A program made the translations under genes and the position numbers. Below are positions 20,201 to 28,392 of a stretch of DNA of 64,000 nt, in pieces. Within the stretch, counting starts at the first letter, position 1; each line of letters starts with the position of its first letter. The stretch spans positions 2,356,001-2,420,000 of the forward strand of contig NZ_CP144913.1 in NCBI RefSeq assembly GCF_037198315.1, written 5' to 3'. Origin of the DNA: Janibacter sp. A1S7 (GTDB lineage: Bacteria; Actinomycetota; Actinomycetes; Actinomycetales; Dermatophilaceae). The notes under the pieces are model-generated. The model was not told the DNA's origin. It did no database searches and was given only the letters and a program-made list of their open reading frames with translations.

Positions 20201-20317
20201 GGTCTGGCCCGTCCCCTCCCGTGTACGCGCCACGACGACGGCCGTGACCGTCGCCACAGGCGCCGTCGTCCGCCGGGAGGGAGTGGCGGAGGACGTGGTG
20301 CTGGTCTGCTGCGTCAC
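17246..20317 (-). CDS. Large membrane glycosyltransferase, family 2
   Basis: 1023-residue protein. A GT2 catalytic domain (about 20-260) begins VTAVVVARTREG and contains LVDGALDGLGD and GGDLDLGWRAQRAG. A membrane part with roughly a dozen helices and a C-terminal extracytoplasmic domain with a final anchor helix (LIQITALVLAFYLALPM) follow. It probably transfers a sugar to an envelope lipid or polymer; donor and acceptor are unknown. It lies 14 bp after whiB and overlaps DUF5719, a conserved actinobacterial order. Confidence 0.85.
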   Translation of the reverse strand: MTQQTSTTSSATPSRRTTAPVATVTAVVVARTREGTGQTLRALLAQEQAPDRILLVDGALDGLGDTSDLLTAVEDAEIDVLTTTLGSRRGLRRILPSMVDSLPRADLGRDLVWVLTSRSRPHPQALRRLVSAAGRTVGMVTPKLVDEDDPSRIVRLGLQVTRTGRIVPDPVAGTTDQGQYNGVVDAISAPLEGLLIDRSVLEHLGGHDPGMGDFGGDLDLGWRAQRAGHRVVLAPGAAVAVEPSAAEVRATVDHRRQARRVALTRANLLVAPFLALWILIGSLLGGLALIVLKRPGMGAAELASLPAAVDPRTLRSRLRGRAPREVARGDLSSLFVPPSLALRRLVDEARGSGGRDHGVAARSLETEGRSVLLHPLLWVVVAASVMSGWAARHITDELRHRFDAGLVGGELLGGRATGGQLWDSWWMAWHGQGWGHGLEQSPAVAVLAGMTTVLSWIPAVGDADSPAGVVLALLVIVALPLAAVVAWGSARTFTHRRWLRAGVALAWVTSAPAAVAVGEGRIGALLALVLLPRVVAGLVRVGRARTPYSDVVRTGLWGALLAAVTPLAGIVVVLVGLGHLLLGGTRGRWRGVTLVLTPLLLAGPWLLTLRSQPARLLTGWGLTDTPVDLPPWQLALGQLPDGPMTTWWTAGVLVVGVLALLVPGPRRASWVAAAMAVLGLAWAVVVPHLVLGHRPAGAVGAGEAITPWAGTGQLVLLGAALVAVLLASEVLPDPLRGAGRRSLLALPAVGLVVAAVGSGVVVATHSYGDQLSTWREPRPLVAIAGAEGPTATRTLVVDPREEQLTYRLLGSEPGDLVRDLPHQLSPVAGEEQVAAAVARSLGHGEGERAPADVLAEQAVATLVVLNATEAEGRLLDASPGLSRLGSSAGNVTWAVRSPVTDGSTSSRVRVTSEGSSAPVEGTGAHADTDGSVPVPRGQHLSIAESLDWSDRAEVRADGQLLEVLTHSAVPTYDLPEGTGQVSIDVGAGHPLWKLIQITALVLAFYLALPMERRTDLEDEEETR

Positions 20318-20331
20318 GGCCTCGACGGCAG

Positions 20332-20613
20332 TCAGACCGCGCGCTTCTTCAGCTTGCGACGCTCACGCTCGGAGAGTCCGCCCCAGATACCGAAGCGCTC
20401 GTCGTGCTCGAGGGCGTACTCAAGGCACTCCTTGCGCACCTCGCACCCCGTGCAGACCCTCTTCGCCTCGCGAGTTGAGCCACCCTTCTCCGGAAAGAAG
20501 GCCTCCGGATCGGTCTGCGCGCACAACGACCGCTCCTGCCAGGACAACTCGGTCAACTCGGTGGACTCTTCGTCGATTTCATCGGCGGTGATCAGGTGAA
20601 GCTCGTGCAACAT
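20332..20613 (-). CDS. whiB: WhiB-family iron-sulfur transcription factor (WhiB2/WhmD type)
   Basis: 93-residue WhiB protein. The four cluster cysteines are Cys31, Cys54, Cys57 and Cys63 in the C-x22-C-x2-C-x5-C pattern. GIWGG (78-82) and the basic tail RERRKLKKRAV complete the family layout. By position (manB, DUF3499, GT2, cofD) it matches WhiB2/WhmD, which governs septation and division. GAGGAGG lies upstream of the ATG. Confidence 0.95.
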   Translation of the reverse strand: MLHELHLITADEIDEESTELTELSWQERSLCAQTDPEAFFPEKGGSTREAKRVCTGCEVRKECLEYALEHDERFGIWGGLSERERRKLKKRAV

Positions 20614-20790
20614 GGTCCCTCCTCGACCTCGGCACTCGACCCGGACTTCATGTCTGTCACACCAAAAGTGTTACGACATGTCCGTAATTACATGCGTGTC
20701 ATACGTGCGTCGTCAAGCCGGACGGGGTAAGGAGCGCTGAGCGGTCGGCCGGTGCAGGTCCGACGATCTGCGCCTGAGACGATGCACGCC
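20614..20790. promoter_or_regulatory. Divergent whiB/cofD intergenic region with interrupted palindrome
   Basis: 177 bp, AT-richer than its flanks. At 20649-20680 an interrupted palindrome has outer arms CATGTC and GACATG and inner arms GTCACAC and GTGTTAC (one mismatch) around a five-base centre. It lies about 35-65 bases upstream of the whiB start, as expected for an operator. A WhiA-like GACAC element (as GTGTC) is also present near 20696-20700. The regulator is not known; MtrA or WhiA are candidates by family knowledge only. Confidence 0.5.
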
Positions 20791-21741
20791 ATGCGCATCA
20801 CCGTCATCTCCGGGGGCGAACCCGGTGCCCGATTCACCCGTGGGCTCCTCGACCACCTGGAGCGCAGCCCCGATCTCGCGGACGCAGACGTCACCATCAT
20901 CGCCAACACCGGGGACGACATCTCCCTGTGGGGCCTACGGCTGTGCCCGGACCTCGACCTGCTCATCGACGCCCTCGGGACGGCGAAGGGGGCCGACCCC
21001 CGGCCCTCACGCGTGGTCGGTGACGAGCTGGCCGCCCTCGGCGTGGAGCCCCGGTGGTATCCCGTCACCGATCGCGAGATGGGCGTCCACGTGGCCCGCA
21101 CCGCATGGCTGGGGCGGGGTGACTCGCTGACCGAGGTCGCCGCCCGCCTCGCCACGGCGCACGGCGTGCCGGACCACGTCCGGGTCCTGCCGATGTCCGA
21201 CGTCCCGGTCGAGACGCACGCGGTGCTCGACGGGCCGGAGGACCAGCGTGCGGTGCACGTGCAGCAATGGCGTCACGAGCTCGGGCGGCCCGCTGCCGCT
21301 CGCTTCGTCGTCGCGGGCCTGGACCGCGCGACCCCCTCCCCCGGCGTCCTGGACGCCATCCGCGGCGCGGACGTCGTGCTGCTGCCCCCGAGCGACCCGG
21401 TGCTCGCGCTGGGCATCGCGATGGGCGTCCCGGGCCTGCGCGACGCCCTGCGCGGCACCTCCGCGCCCGTGGTCGGGGTCAGCCCCGTCGTCGATGCGGA
21501 CCCGGCCCCGGAGCCGCTCGTGGCCTCCCTGACCACCGTCGGCGTGGACACCACCTCGGGCGGCGTCGCCGCGCTCTTCACGGACCTGCTCGACGGGTGG
21601 ATCGTCGACCCGGCCGACGCCGCAGCTGCGCCGCCCGGTTCCCGGTGGTCCACCGCCGCGCACACGGGCCCGCTCGTGGACTCAGCCCCCACGGACGTGG
21701 CCGCGACCGCTCTGGCGCACGCACTCTCCCTTCGCTCCTGA
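20791..21741 (+). CDS. cofD: 2-phospho-L-lactate transferase (CofD/FbiA), coenzyme F420 synthesis
   Basis: Transfers the lactyl-phosphate (or enolpyruvyl) moiety to the deazaflavin Fo. 316 residues. MRITVISGG at the start, NTGDDISLWGLRLCPDLD and PMSDVPVETHAV fit the family. The glycine loop reads SGGEPGARF, while most family members have G-G-x-G-G-A, a mild deviation. ATG 20791 is chosen because homology starts there. No cofE/fbiB follows; the next gene is a convergent DNA glycosylase. Confidence 0.86.
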   Translation: MRITVISGGEPGARFTRGLLDHLERSPDLADADVTIIANTGDDISLWGLRLCPDLDLLIDALGTAKGADPRPSRVVGDELAALGVEPRWYPVTDREMGVHVARTAWLGRGDSLTEVAARLATAHGVPDHVRVLPMSDVPVETHAVLDGPEDQRAVHVQQWRHELGRPAAARFVVAGLDRATPSPGVLDAIRGADVVLLPPSDPVLALGIAMGVPGLRDALRGTSAPVVGVSPVVDADPAPEPLVASLTTVGVDTTSGGVAALFTDLLDGWIVDPADAAAAPPGSRWSTAAHTGPLVDSAPTDVAATALAHALSLRS

Positions 21742-21750
21742 CGGATCGGG

Positions 21751-22656
21751 TCACCACCGGGTGGGCAGGTGCGCCGGCAGGCTGCGGCGCGGTCCCCGTC
21801 GCGGGCGCCGGCCGGCTGCGACGATCACGCGCTGGGCGCGGTAGCGCTGTCCCGAGTACGGCTGCAGGAGCTGGGCCATGCGTGCGTCGTCCCCGATGAC
21901 GCCGTCCAGGGCGAGGGTCACGTCCTTGGCCACGTGGTAGTCCCCGAAGCTGGGTGAGTCCGCGTCGCCGAGCGCCCGCTGGGCCACCTCCGCGGCCGTC
22001 CACACCCCGACCCCCGGTAGCGACCGCAGTCGCCGGTGTGCCTCGTCCAGTGGCAGTGCGGCGCACTCGTCGAGCCGTCCCGCGACCCGCATGGCAGTGA
22101 CGACCGTGCGCGCGCGAGATCCGTCGACCCCGGCGCGCACCCAGTCCCACGACGGGATGCGGGTCCACTCCGCGGGACTCGGCGGGGCGACCAACCCGCG
22201 CCCCTCCCCCGGCCCCGGCGCAGGAGTGCCGAACCGGCGCACCAGCTGGCGGAGGCTGCTGAAGGCCTCCCGGCCGGTGACCTTCTGCTCGACCACCGAG
22301 CACACCAGCATCTGGGCGACGAGGCCGTTGGCGGGCACACGCCAACCGGCCATGCGTGGCCACTCCCGTGCGACGAGGTCGTGGTGCGCGGTGAAGCCGC
22401 TCGGGTCGTCCCGCCCGCCGAGCAGGTCCGGGAGCCGGTCGAGCATCCAGTCCGTGCCCGGACCCCAGGCGCAGGCACGCACCTCGCTCCCGTCGCCGCC
22501 GAGGTGCAGGGTGACCGGTCCCTCCGCCGTGGTCCAGGCGAACCACCACCCGTCGCGCCCGTGCGCGCTCGTCGGGTCACCGGCGCCCCGGACGAAGGGG
22601 GCGAGCGTCCGGTCGACGTCGAGCGGCTCGGGCGGCCGGTGTCGTCGGGTCCTCAC
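21751..22656 (-). CDS. AlkA-like HhH-GPD DNA glycosylase
   Basis: Base-excision repair glycosylase of the DNA-3-methyladenine glycosylase II type, 301 residues. The helix-hairpin-helix LRSLPGVGVWTAAEVAQRAL is followed at the right spacing by the catalytic Asp in SFGDYHVAKD. LVCSVVEQKVTGREAF matches the upstream helix of the fold. It converges with cofD at 9 bp and shares a short divergent promoter region with the downstream APH-like gene. Confidence 0.85.
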   Translation of the reverse strand: MRTRRHRPPEPLDVDRTLAPFVRGAGDPTSAHGRDGWWFAWTTAEGPVTLHLGGDGSEVRACAWGPGTDWMLDRLPDLLGGRDDPSGFTAHHDLVAREWPRMAGWRVPANGLVAQMLVCSVVEQKVTGREAFSSLRQLVRRFGTPAPGPGEGRGLVAPPSPAEWTRIPSWDWVRAGVDGSRARTVVTAMRVAGRLDECAALPLDEAHRRLRSLPGVGVWTAAEVAQRALGDADSPSFGDYHVAKDVTLALDGVIGDDARMAQLLQPYSGQRYRAQRVIVAAGRRPRRGPRRSLPAHLPTRW

Positions 22657-22685
22657 GGGACCAGCGTGGCGATAGATTGGCCGCG

Positions 22686-23486
22686 ATGCGACCGACGGAG
22701 CACGTGCTGGACATGTTCGCCGTGCCCGGCGACACCGAGCCCGTGCCCGGCGGTCAGGGCCGCAGCGTCCGCGCCGGCGACCTCGTCCTCTCCCCCGACC
22801 GCGATGCGGCGACCGCGGAGGCGATCGCCCCGGTCCTCGCCCGACTGGCGGCGGACCTCGACACCCGAGCGGGGCGGGACCACCGCGACCTGCGGATCGC
22901 GATGCCGGTCCCGGCCCGGGACGGCTGCTGGGTCATCGACGGCTGGGCCGCGACCCGGTACGAACCGGGCGCCGTACCGCTGACCGACCTCGCGGCCACG
23001 CGCGCGGTCGGTGCGGTGCTGCACGCCGAGCTGGCCGTCCGGGTGCCCGCCGTCCGGTTGCCCCACCGCCGGGACCGCTGGGCGCGGGCCGAGCGGGTGG
23101 CCTTCGGCGAGGCCCCCGTGACCACCGGCACCCTCGGCTCCGACTGCGGGGCACTGGTGCGGACCCTCATCGAGCACGGCGACGACACGCCGCTCGGCCC
23201 CGACCAGCTCGTCCACGGCGACCTCGCGGGCAACGTCCTGCTCGACCCCCGAGGGGCCCCGATCGTCATCGACGTCTCTGCGTACCGGCGCCCGGTCCTG
23301 TGGGCCGAGGCGCTCCTCGTGCTCGACTCGGTGCTGTGGCACGGCGCGGACCCCGCGGTCATGCAGGAATGGGCCACCGGGGCTGCCGGCGGGGCGATGG
23401 CCCGGGCCGCGGCCTTCCGGCTGCTCAGCGACCGTCCCGCGGACGTGCCTGCATACACCCGCGCCCTGGACCCGCTGCTCACCTGA
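22686..23486 (+). CDS. Aminoglycoside phosphotransferase-fold protein (TIGR02569-like)
   Basis: 266 residues. The APH/choline-kinase signature is LVHGDLAGNVLL with the following metal-binding Asp in PIVIDVSAYRRP. The N-terminal half is shorter than in true aminoglycoside kinases, and the whole protein resembles the actinobacterial TIGR02569 family of unknown substrate. ATG 22686 is chosen over an in-frame TTG at 22677. Not evidence of antibiotic resistance. Confidence 0.78.
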   Translation: MRPTEHVLDMFAVPGDTEPVPGGQGRSVRAGDLVLSPDRDAATAEAIAPVLARLAADLDTRAGRDHRDLRIAMPVPARDGCWVIDGWAATRYEPGAVPLTDLAATRAVGAVLHAELAVRVPAVRLPHRRDRWARAERVAFGEAPVTTGTLGSDCGALVRTLIEHGDDTPLGPDQLVHGDLAGNVLLDPRGAPIVIDVSAYRRPVLWAEALLVLDSVLWHGADPAVMQEWATGAAGGAMARAAAFRLLSDRPADVPAYTRALDPLLT

Positions 23487-23503
23487 CGGGGAGACCGACC
23501 GGA

Positions 23504-24469
23504 TCATGGCTCGGGCAGGAGGTCGTGGCTGCGGCCCCACAGCCAGCCGGTGGCGGCCCACACGACATCACCGAGCACGGTGAGGAAGCGCGCGACGACC
23601 ACCACCGCAGCAGCGGCGGAGACCGACAGCTGGGTGGCCAGGAGCAGGACCATGATGCCGTCGCGCACGCCGATCCCCGCCGGGACGACGACGCTGAACG
23701 TCCCGATGCCGGTGGCGAGCAGGTAGCCGGAGACCGCGACGAGAAGCAGTCGCGCAGGGTCGGCCCCCTCCGGAGCCAGATCCTTGGCCAGCACCCACAC
23801 CGACATCCCCCCGACGAGCCAGGAGGCGGTGAACCATGCACTCGAGAGGGTGACCGCCGCCGGCCCGAGGTCGTGGTCCAGAGGGGGCCGGCGGAGCACA
23901 CGCAGCGCCTGCCGGATGCCGAGGTTGAGCAGGGGCGGCCACAGCAGGGGCAGCAGCACGACGACCATCAGCAGCACGCTCCACCACGGGAGGGCGGCCT
24001 GACCGTGGGTGAGCAGCGCGGGCAGTGCCGGCAGCCCGGCGATCATCCCGGTCACGGCGGACAGCCCGATGCACAGCAGCCCGCCCACGGCGGTGCGGTG
24101 ACGGGGCACGCCCAGCCGCGCGGCCATCTCGGTCTGCACCACGACCGACCACACCGACCCGGGCAGGTACTTGCCCAGCTGGCCGACGAAGAAGACGCTG
24201 CTCGCCGCGGCGATGTGCAACCGCGACCCGAGGTCGTCGAGGAGTACCCGCCAGCCCAGGACGGTGAGGAAGGGGGAGCACAACGCCAGCAGCGCCGCTG
24301 CGGCGAGCGACACGGGCCCCAGGCGGCCGAGGTCGGAGCGTACGGCCTCCCAGTTGGTCCACAGCGCGATACCCACCGCGAGCAGGACCAGGACGAGGAA
24401 CCCGGCGCGCAGCAGGTCCACGACGCGCCGACGCGCAGTGCGCACCGTTGCCTGGTCGACCTCGCTCAT
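23504..24469 (-). CDS. Lysylphosphatidylglycerol synthase TM-domain (UPF0104) family membrane protein
   Basis: 321 residues with about eight hydrophobic helices. FFVGQLGKYLPGSVWSVVVQ and GIGTFSVVVPAGIGVRDGIM are signature stretches of the UPF0104/LPG flippase-like fold. There is no catalytic lysyl-transfer domain, so it is a membrane-only member whose lipid-linked substrate is unknown. It is convergent with the APH-like gene and divergent from the TIGR03089 gene. Confidence 0.85.
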   Translation of the reverse strand: MSEVDQATVRTARRRVVDLLRAGFLVLVLLAVGIALWTNWEAVRSDLGRLGPVSLAAAALLALCSPFLTVLGWRVLLDDLGSRLHIAAASSVFFVGQLGKYLPGSVWSVVVQTEMAARLGVPRHRTAVGGLLCIGLSAVTGMIAGLPALPALLTHGQAALPWWSVLLMVVVLLPLLWPPLLNLGIRQALRVLRRPPLDHDLGPAAVTLSSAWFTASWLVGGMSVWVLAKDLAPEGADPARLLLVAVSGYLLATGIGTFSVVVPAGIGVRDGIMVLLLATQLSVSAAAAVVVVARFLTVLGDVVWAATGWLWGRSHDLLPEP

Positions 24470-24537
24470 CTCGGCTGCAGCCTATGCGACCGCAGGTCGG
24501 TGGGAGCGGAGGTTCCCCCCCTTCGTAGGCTGGAGCC

Positions 24538-25254
24538 ATGCCCACCCCCGCATCGGTCCTGACCATGATCAACGGCCGGGACTCCACTTCTCCGCGGATC
24601 ACCTGCTACGACGACGTCCCCGGCCCGACCGCCGGTGAGCGCATCGAGCTGTCCGGGCGCGTCCTGGGCACGTGGGTGAACAAGGCGGGCAATGCCCTGC
24701 AGGAGGAGTGGGACATCGAGCCGGGGTCGGTGGTCCGGCTGTCGATGCAGCCCCACTGGCGGCTGCTCTACTGGGCCTGGGCCGTGTGGTCCGTCGGGGC
24801 GCACGTCGACCTCGACGCCGACCTGACCGCGGACCTCGTGGTCACCGACGACGCCGCCTCGCTCCCCGACGACGGACCCGCCGTCCTCGTCACCCGTGGC
24901 GCGCTGGCCCGTTCGGCCGGGACCGACCTCACCGACTCCACGATGGACGAGGCCGCCGATCTGGCCTCCTTCGGTGACGACTTCATGGCCTGGCAGGAGC
25001 CGGACGAGGACGACCTCGCCCTCACCCTGGGGGGCACCTCACACACCCACGGCGCAGCAGTCGCCGACGCGGTCACGGCCATCCCGGTGACGAGAGGAAC
25101 GCGCCTGCACCTGGTCGACCCGGCCGCCGGCGAGCTGGTGCGCACGGCGATGTCGGTCTGGGCCGGCGGAGGGTCCCTCGTGCTCCAGCTCGGCGCCGTC
25201 GACCCGCAGACACTGGCTCGTCGCGCGACGAGCGAGGGCGCCACCACCGGCTGA
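24538..25254 (+). CDS. TIGR03089 family protein
   Basis: 238-residue actinobacterial protein resembling a short fragment of an AMP-binding ligase. RITCYDDVPGPTAGERIELSGRVLGTW occupies the start, followed by LQEEWDIEPGSVVRLSMQPHWR. The adenylate-forming core motifs are not complete, so enzyme activity is uncertain. In mycobacteria the homologue lies next to an LCP gene; here one is 6 kb away. CCCCCTTCG lies at 24517-24525, just before the ATG. Confidence 0.8.
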   Translation: MPTPASVLTMINGRDSTSPRITCYDDVPGPTAGERIELSGRVLGTWVNKAGNALQEEWDIEPGSVVRLSMQPHWRLLYWAWAVWSVGAHVDLDADLTADLVVTDDAASLPDDGPAVLVTRGALARSAGTDLTDSTMDEAADLASFGDDFMAWQEPDEDDLALTLGGTSHTHGAAVADAVTAIPVTRGTRLHLVDPAAGELVRTAMSVWAGGGSLVLQLGAVDPQTLARRATSEGATTG

Positions 25255-25303
25255 TCCGTGGACCAGCGGGGTGACGCCCCGTTCCCGTGTGCCTCGCCGA
25301 CGA

Positions 25304-28120
25304 TCAGGCGGGGATGCGCACCTCGCGCTCGAGGGCCTGCCAGGTGACCGCTCCGACGTAGCCGGTCCGGGTCAGCCCGTTGCGCTCCTGGAGGGATCGC
25401 ACCGCCTGCTCGGTGGCCGGGCCGTACACCCCGTCCGAGAACATGCCCAGCCGCGACTGCAGGGCCGTGACCGCGGGACCGGTCGAGCCCGGCTTGAGGA
25501 CCGTCGTGCGGTAGGCGAGGAAGGGGTACTTCGTCGCCTCGAGGGCATCCCACGTCTGCTCGTCGACCACGCCGGTGACCGGCAAGCCGTGGGCGGTCTG
25601 GAAGCTGCGCACCGCCGTCGCCGTCGCCGCGCCGAAGACCCCGTCGACCGCGACGCCGCCGACGACCTGCTGGACCTGCTTCACTGCTGCGCTGCGCGTG
25701 CCCTCGGCGAGGACCATCGACTTCAGCCCGGCGAACTCGGTCGACGTGGCGACGGTGGCCACCCCGGCGGAGCCGAGGAAGGACGCCCGTGGGAGGGACT
25801 GGGCACCGCCGCTGCGGGACAGCAGCGCCTCCCACGTCTTCGCCCCGACGACACCATCGGCCGTCAGGGAGTTCCTGCGCTGGAAGGACCTGACCGCCGA
25901 CGCCGTCTGCGAGCCGAAGACCCCATCGGCCTTCAGGTCCAGGATCCGCTGCAGCCTCTTCACCGCAGCCCCCCTCGACCCCTGACGCACCGTCTCCGGG
26001 ACCTTCGTCGACGAGGACGAATCACCCTTCGACGAGTCACCCTTCGAGGAACTGTTGCCCTTGGAGCCACCCGACGTGGAGGAGCCCTTCCCCAGCAGCG
26101 CCTCCCACGTCTTCGCCCCGACGACACCATCGGCCGTCAGGGAGTTCCTGCGCTGGAAGGACCTGACCGCCGACGCCGTCTGCGAGCCGAAGACCCCATC
26201 GGCCTTCAGGTCCAGGATCCGCTGCAGCCTCTTCACCGCAGCCCCCCTCGACCCCTGACGCACCGTCTCCGGGACCTTCGTCGACGAGGACGAATCACCC
26301 TTCGACGAGTCACCCATCGAGGAACTGTTGCCCTTGGAGCCACCCGACGTGGAGGAGCCCTTCCCCAGCAGCGCCTCCCACGTCTTCGCCCCGACGACAC
26401 CATCGGCCGTCAGGGAGTTCCTGCGCTGGAAGGACCTGACCGCCGACGCCGTCTGCGAGCCGAAGACCCCATCGGCCTTCAGGTCCAGGACCCGCTGCAG
26501 CTTCTTCACCGCAGCCCCCCTCGACCCCTGACGCACCGTCTCCGGGACCTTCGTCGACGAGGACGAGTCACCCGAGGTGCCCGTCTTCTTGTACGACATG
26601 CCCTTCAGTGCCTTCCAGACATTGCTGTCCACGACCCCGTTGACCTTCAACGACTTCTTGCGCTGGAAGGACCTGACCGCCGACGCCGTCTGCGACCCGA
26701 AGATGCCGTCCACACCGATGCCCAGCTCCCGCTGCAGCTCCTTGACCGCGGCACCCGTGGAACCCTGACGCACCGTGCTCGGGATCTTCGACGACGAGGA
26801 CGAACCACCCGAGGCGCCCGTCTTCTTGTACGACATGCCCTTCAGTGCCTTCCAGACATTGCTGTCCACGACCCCGTTGACCTTCAACGACTTCTTGCGC
26901 TGGAAGGACCTGACCGCCGACGCCGTCTGCGACCCGAAGATGCCGTCCACACCGATACCCAGCTCCCGCTGCAGCTCCTTGACCGCGGCACCCGTGGAAC
27001 CCTGACGCACCGTGCTCGGGATCTTCGACGACGAGGACGAACCACCCGAGGCGCCCGTCTTCTTGTAGCTCTTGCCGTTCAGTGCCTTCCAGACATTGCC
27101 GTCGACGACCCCGTTGACCTTCAGTGACTTGTCCTTCTGGAACTTGCGCACGGCGGCGTTGGTCTTCGACCCGAACACACCGTCGACGGACAGGCCGAGA
27201 ATGCGCTGCAAGGCCTTCACGGACTCGCCGCGCGAGCCCAGGCGCACGGTGTCCTGGGCGCTCGGCGACGGCGTGCTGGACCCTCCGCGTGCCGGAACCT
27301 TGCCCAGCGCGACCATCTTGGCCCACGTCGCCGCGTCCAGGACGCCGGTCGCGCGGACGGAGTGGTTGCGCTGCCAGGAGATCAGCGCACTCTTGGTCGC
27401 GGGGCCGAAGACCCCGTCGGCGTCGGTGCCGATGACCTTCTGCGCCAGCTGCACATCCGGCCCGCGGGCCCCTTCGCTCAGGCGCGGGTAGGACGTCGGC
27501 GGGGTGAGCGGGACGGATGGGCCCGAGGGGGAGGTCGACACCCCGGTCCAGGCCTTGCCGGTCCACCAGGACGTGCGCTGCATCGCGCCGTCCCAGCTGA
27601 AGCTGAAGTGGATGTGGTCCGTGTGCGGGTTGGGCCCGTTGTACGGGCGCCAGCCGGCATCCATCTGGTACGTGCCCCAGATCCGGCGGTCCCAGATGAC
27701 GTACATGATGCCGAACCGGCGGGCCATCGCTCCCTGCCGGCCCTGCGCGTCAGGGGCCATGAGCCAGGCCAGTACCGAGTCGGCGACGCCGCGCTCGTGG
27801 CTGTCGTAGGCATTGAGCATCCAGTCCAGGGCACGCCCCTCGGAGTGCTCGGTGACGCCGCTCGTGCACGCGCGCGAGATCCCGTAGTTGAACTCGCTGT
27901 AGTGGCTGGCCATCAGGCGAGCGAACGCGAGCACGCCGGGCTTCGCGACCGGGTCGCAGGTGTCCTGCGGGACGTACGGCGAGGCGACGTCCAGATCGCC
28001 GGGCAGGTTGTTGTTCGTCGGCGGGTTGGGAACGGCGGCACGAGCCACGTTCCCGGTGGCAAGGGGAAGGGCGAATGCCGGGATGAGGGCGGCACCAACC
28101 ATGCGGACGGATCGTGACAC
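25304..28120 (-). CDS. Secreted M15-like peptidase with nine peptidoglycan-binding repeats
   Basis: 938 residues, exported. The signal peptide (about 1-28) ends GNVARA before AVPNPP. A zinc peptidase-like domain (about 35-195) shows EHSEGRALDW and DHIHFSF, the H-x-x-G-x-A-x-D and H-x-H pattern of D,D-carboxypeptidase relatives. Nine PG_binding_1 repeats follow, with the recurrent core DGVFG and AVRSFQ; five of them are near identical and joined by Ser/Gly/Lys linkers. The GTG at 28120 is preferred because AGGAG precedes it. It probably trims or remodels cell-wall peptide while bound to peptidoglycan. MtrA control is plausible but unproven. Confidence 0.88.
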   Translation of the reverse strand: MSRSVRMVGAALIPAFALPLATGNVARAAVPNPPTNNNLPGDLDVASPYVPQDTCDPVAKPGVLAFARLMASHYSEFNYGISRACTSGVTEHSEGRALDWMLNAYDSHERGVADSVLAWLMAPDAQGRQGAMARRFGIMYVIWDRRIWGTYQMDAGWRPYNGPNPHTDHIHFSFSWDGAMQRTSWWTGKAWTGVSTSPSGPSVPLTPPTSYPRLSEGARGPDVQLAQKVIGTDADGVFGPATKSALISWQRNHSVRATGVLDAATWAKMVALGKVPARGGSSTPSPSAQDTVRLGSRGESVKALQRILGLSVDGVFGSKTNAAVRKFQKDKSLKVNGVVDGNVWKALNGKSYKKTGASGGSSSSSKIPSTVRQGSTGAAVKELQRELGIGVDGIFGSQTASAVRSFQRKKSLKVNGVVDSNVWKALKGMSYKKTGASGGSSSSSKIPSTVRQGSTGAAVKELQRELGIGVDGIFGSQTASAVRSFQRKKSLKVNGVVDSNVWKALKGMSYKKTGTSGDSSSSTKVPETVRQGSRGAAVKKLQRVLDLKADGVFGSQTASAVRSFQRRNSLTADGVVGAKTWEALLGKGSSTSGGSKGNSSSMGDSSKGDSSSSTKVPETVRQGSRGAAVKRLQRILDLKADGVFGSQTASAVRSFQRRNSLTADGVVGAKTWEALLGKGSSTSGGSKGNSSSKGDSSKGDSSSSTKVPETVRQGSRGAAVKRLQRILDLKADGVFGSQTASAVRSFQRRNSLTADGVVGAKTWEALLSRSGGAQSLPRASFLGSAGVATVATSTEFAGLKSMVLAEGTRSAAVKQVQQVVGGVAVDGVFGAATATAVRSFQTAHGLPVTGVVDEQTWDALEATKYPFLAYRTTVLKPGSTGPAVTALQSRLGMFSDGVYGPATEQAVRSLQERNGLTRTGYVGAVTWQALEREVRIPA
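25797..27066 (-). repeat. Tandem near-identical coding repeats (237-bp and 273-bp units)
   Basis: Within the peptidase gene, two units of 237 bp (period between 26768 and 27005) and three of 273 bp (period 25985, 26258, 26531) follow one another with few base differences. Each encodes one peptidoglycan-binding domain plus linker. The DNA identity points to recent duplication or gene conversion and predicts copy-number variation between strains. Assemblies from short reads could be wrong here. Confidence 0.85.
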
Positions 28121-28392
28121 GCGGATGCTCCTAGGACAGGGCACGGGCAGGGAAACCCGACCGGGACAGTGGCGAGCCCTTCTTCCTCACACCCGTCACA
28201 GGATGCTCAGAAGTCAGGCCAGTCACTCTTATTCCACGGGCCACGTTGGACACGCCAGCCCCACTGGGTAATTACAGACCTGTCATTCCGCCGCGGTGAC
28301 GGGCCGTCACCAGCCTGTGACCACCCCCTTCGCCTGCAGCCATGTGCTCCCCGCCCACTACCCGCCGCCGAGCCTCTGGATAGGCTCGGGGC
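28121..28392. promoter_or_regulatory. Divergent region between the peptidase and the CoA-transferase operon
   Basis: 272 bp without a gene. It contains a perfect 17-base palindrome at 28295-28311 (8-bp arms starting GGTGACGG) and further GTCAC/GTGAC words near 28195, 28222 and 28315. These could serve MtrA-type or other regulator binding. A c-di-AMP (ydaO) riboswitch, frequent before actinobacterial wall hydrolases, was looked for and its conserved core was not found. Confidence 0.4.

Noticed and set aside
22686..23486. Aminoglycoside resistance kinase
   Set aside because: Only the generic APH fold motif is present; it fits an actinobacterial family of unknown substrate better.
28121..28392. 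c-di-AMP (ydaO) riboswitch before the wall peptidase
   Set aside because: The conserved CCG-TCAGCTAAC-type core is absent on the minus strand; only short palindromes are present.
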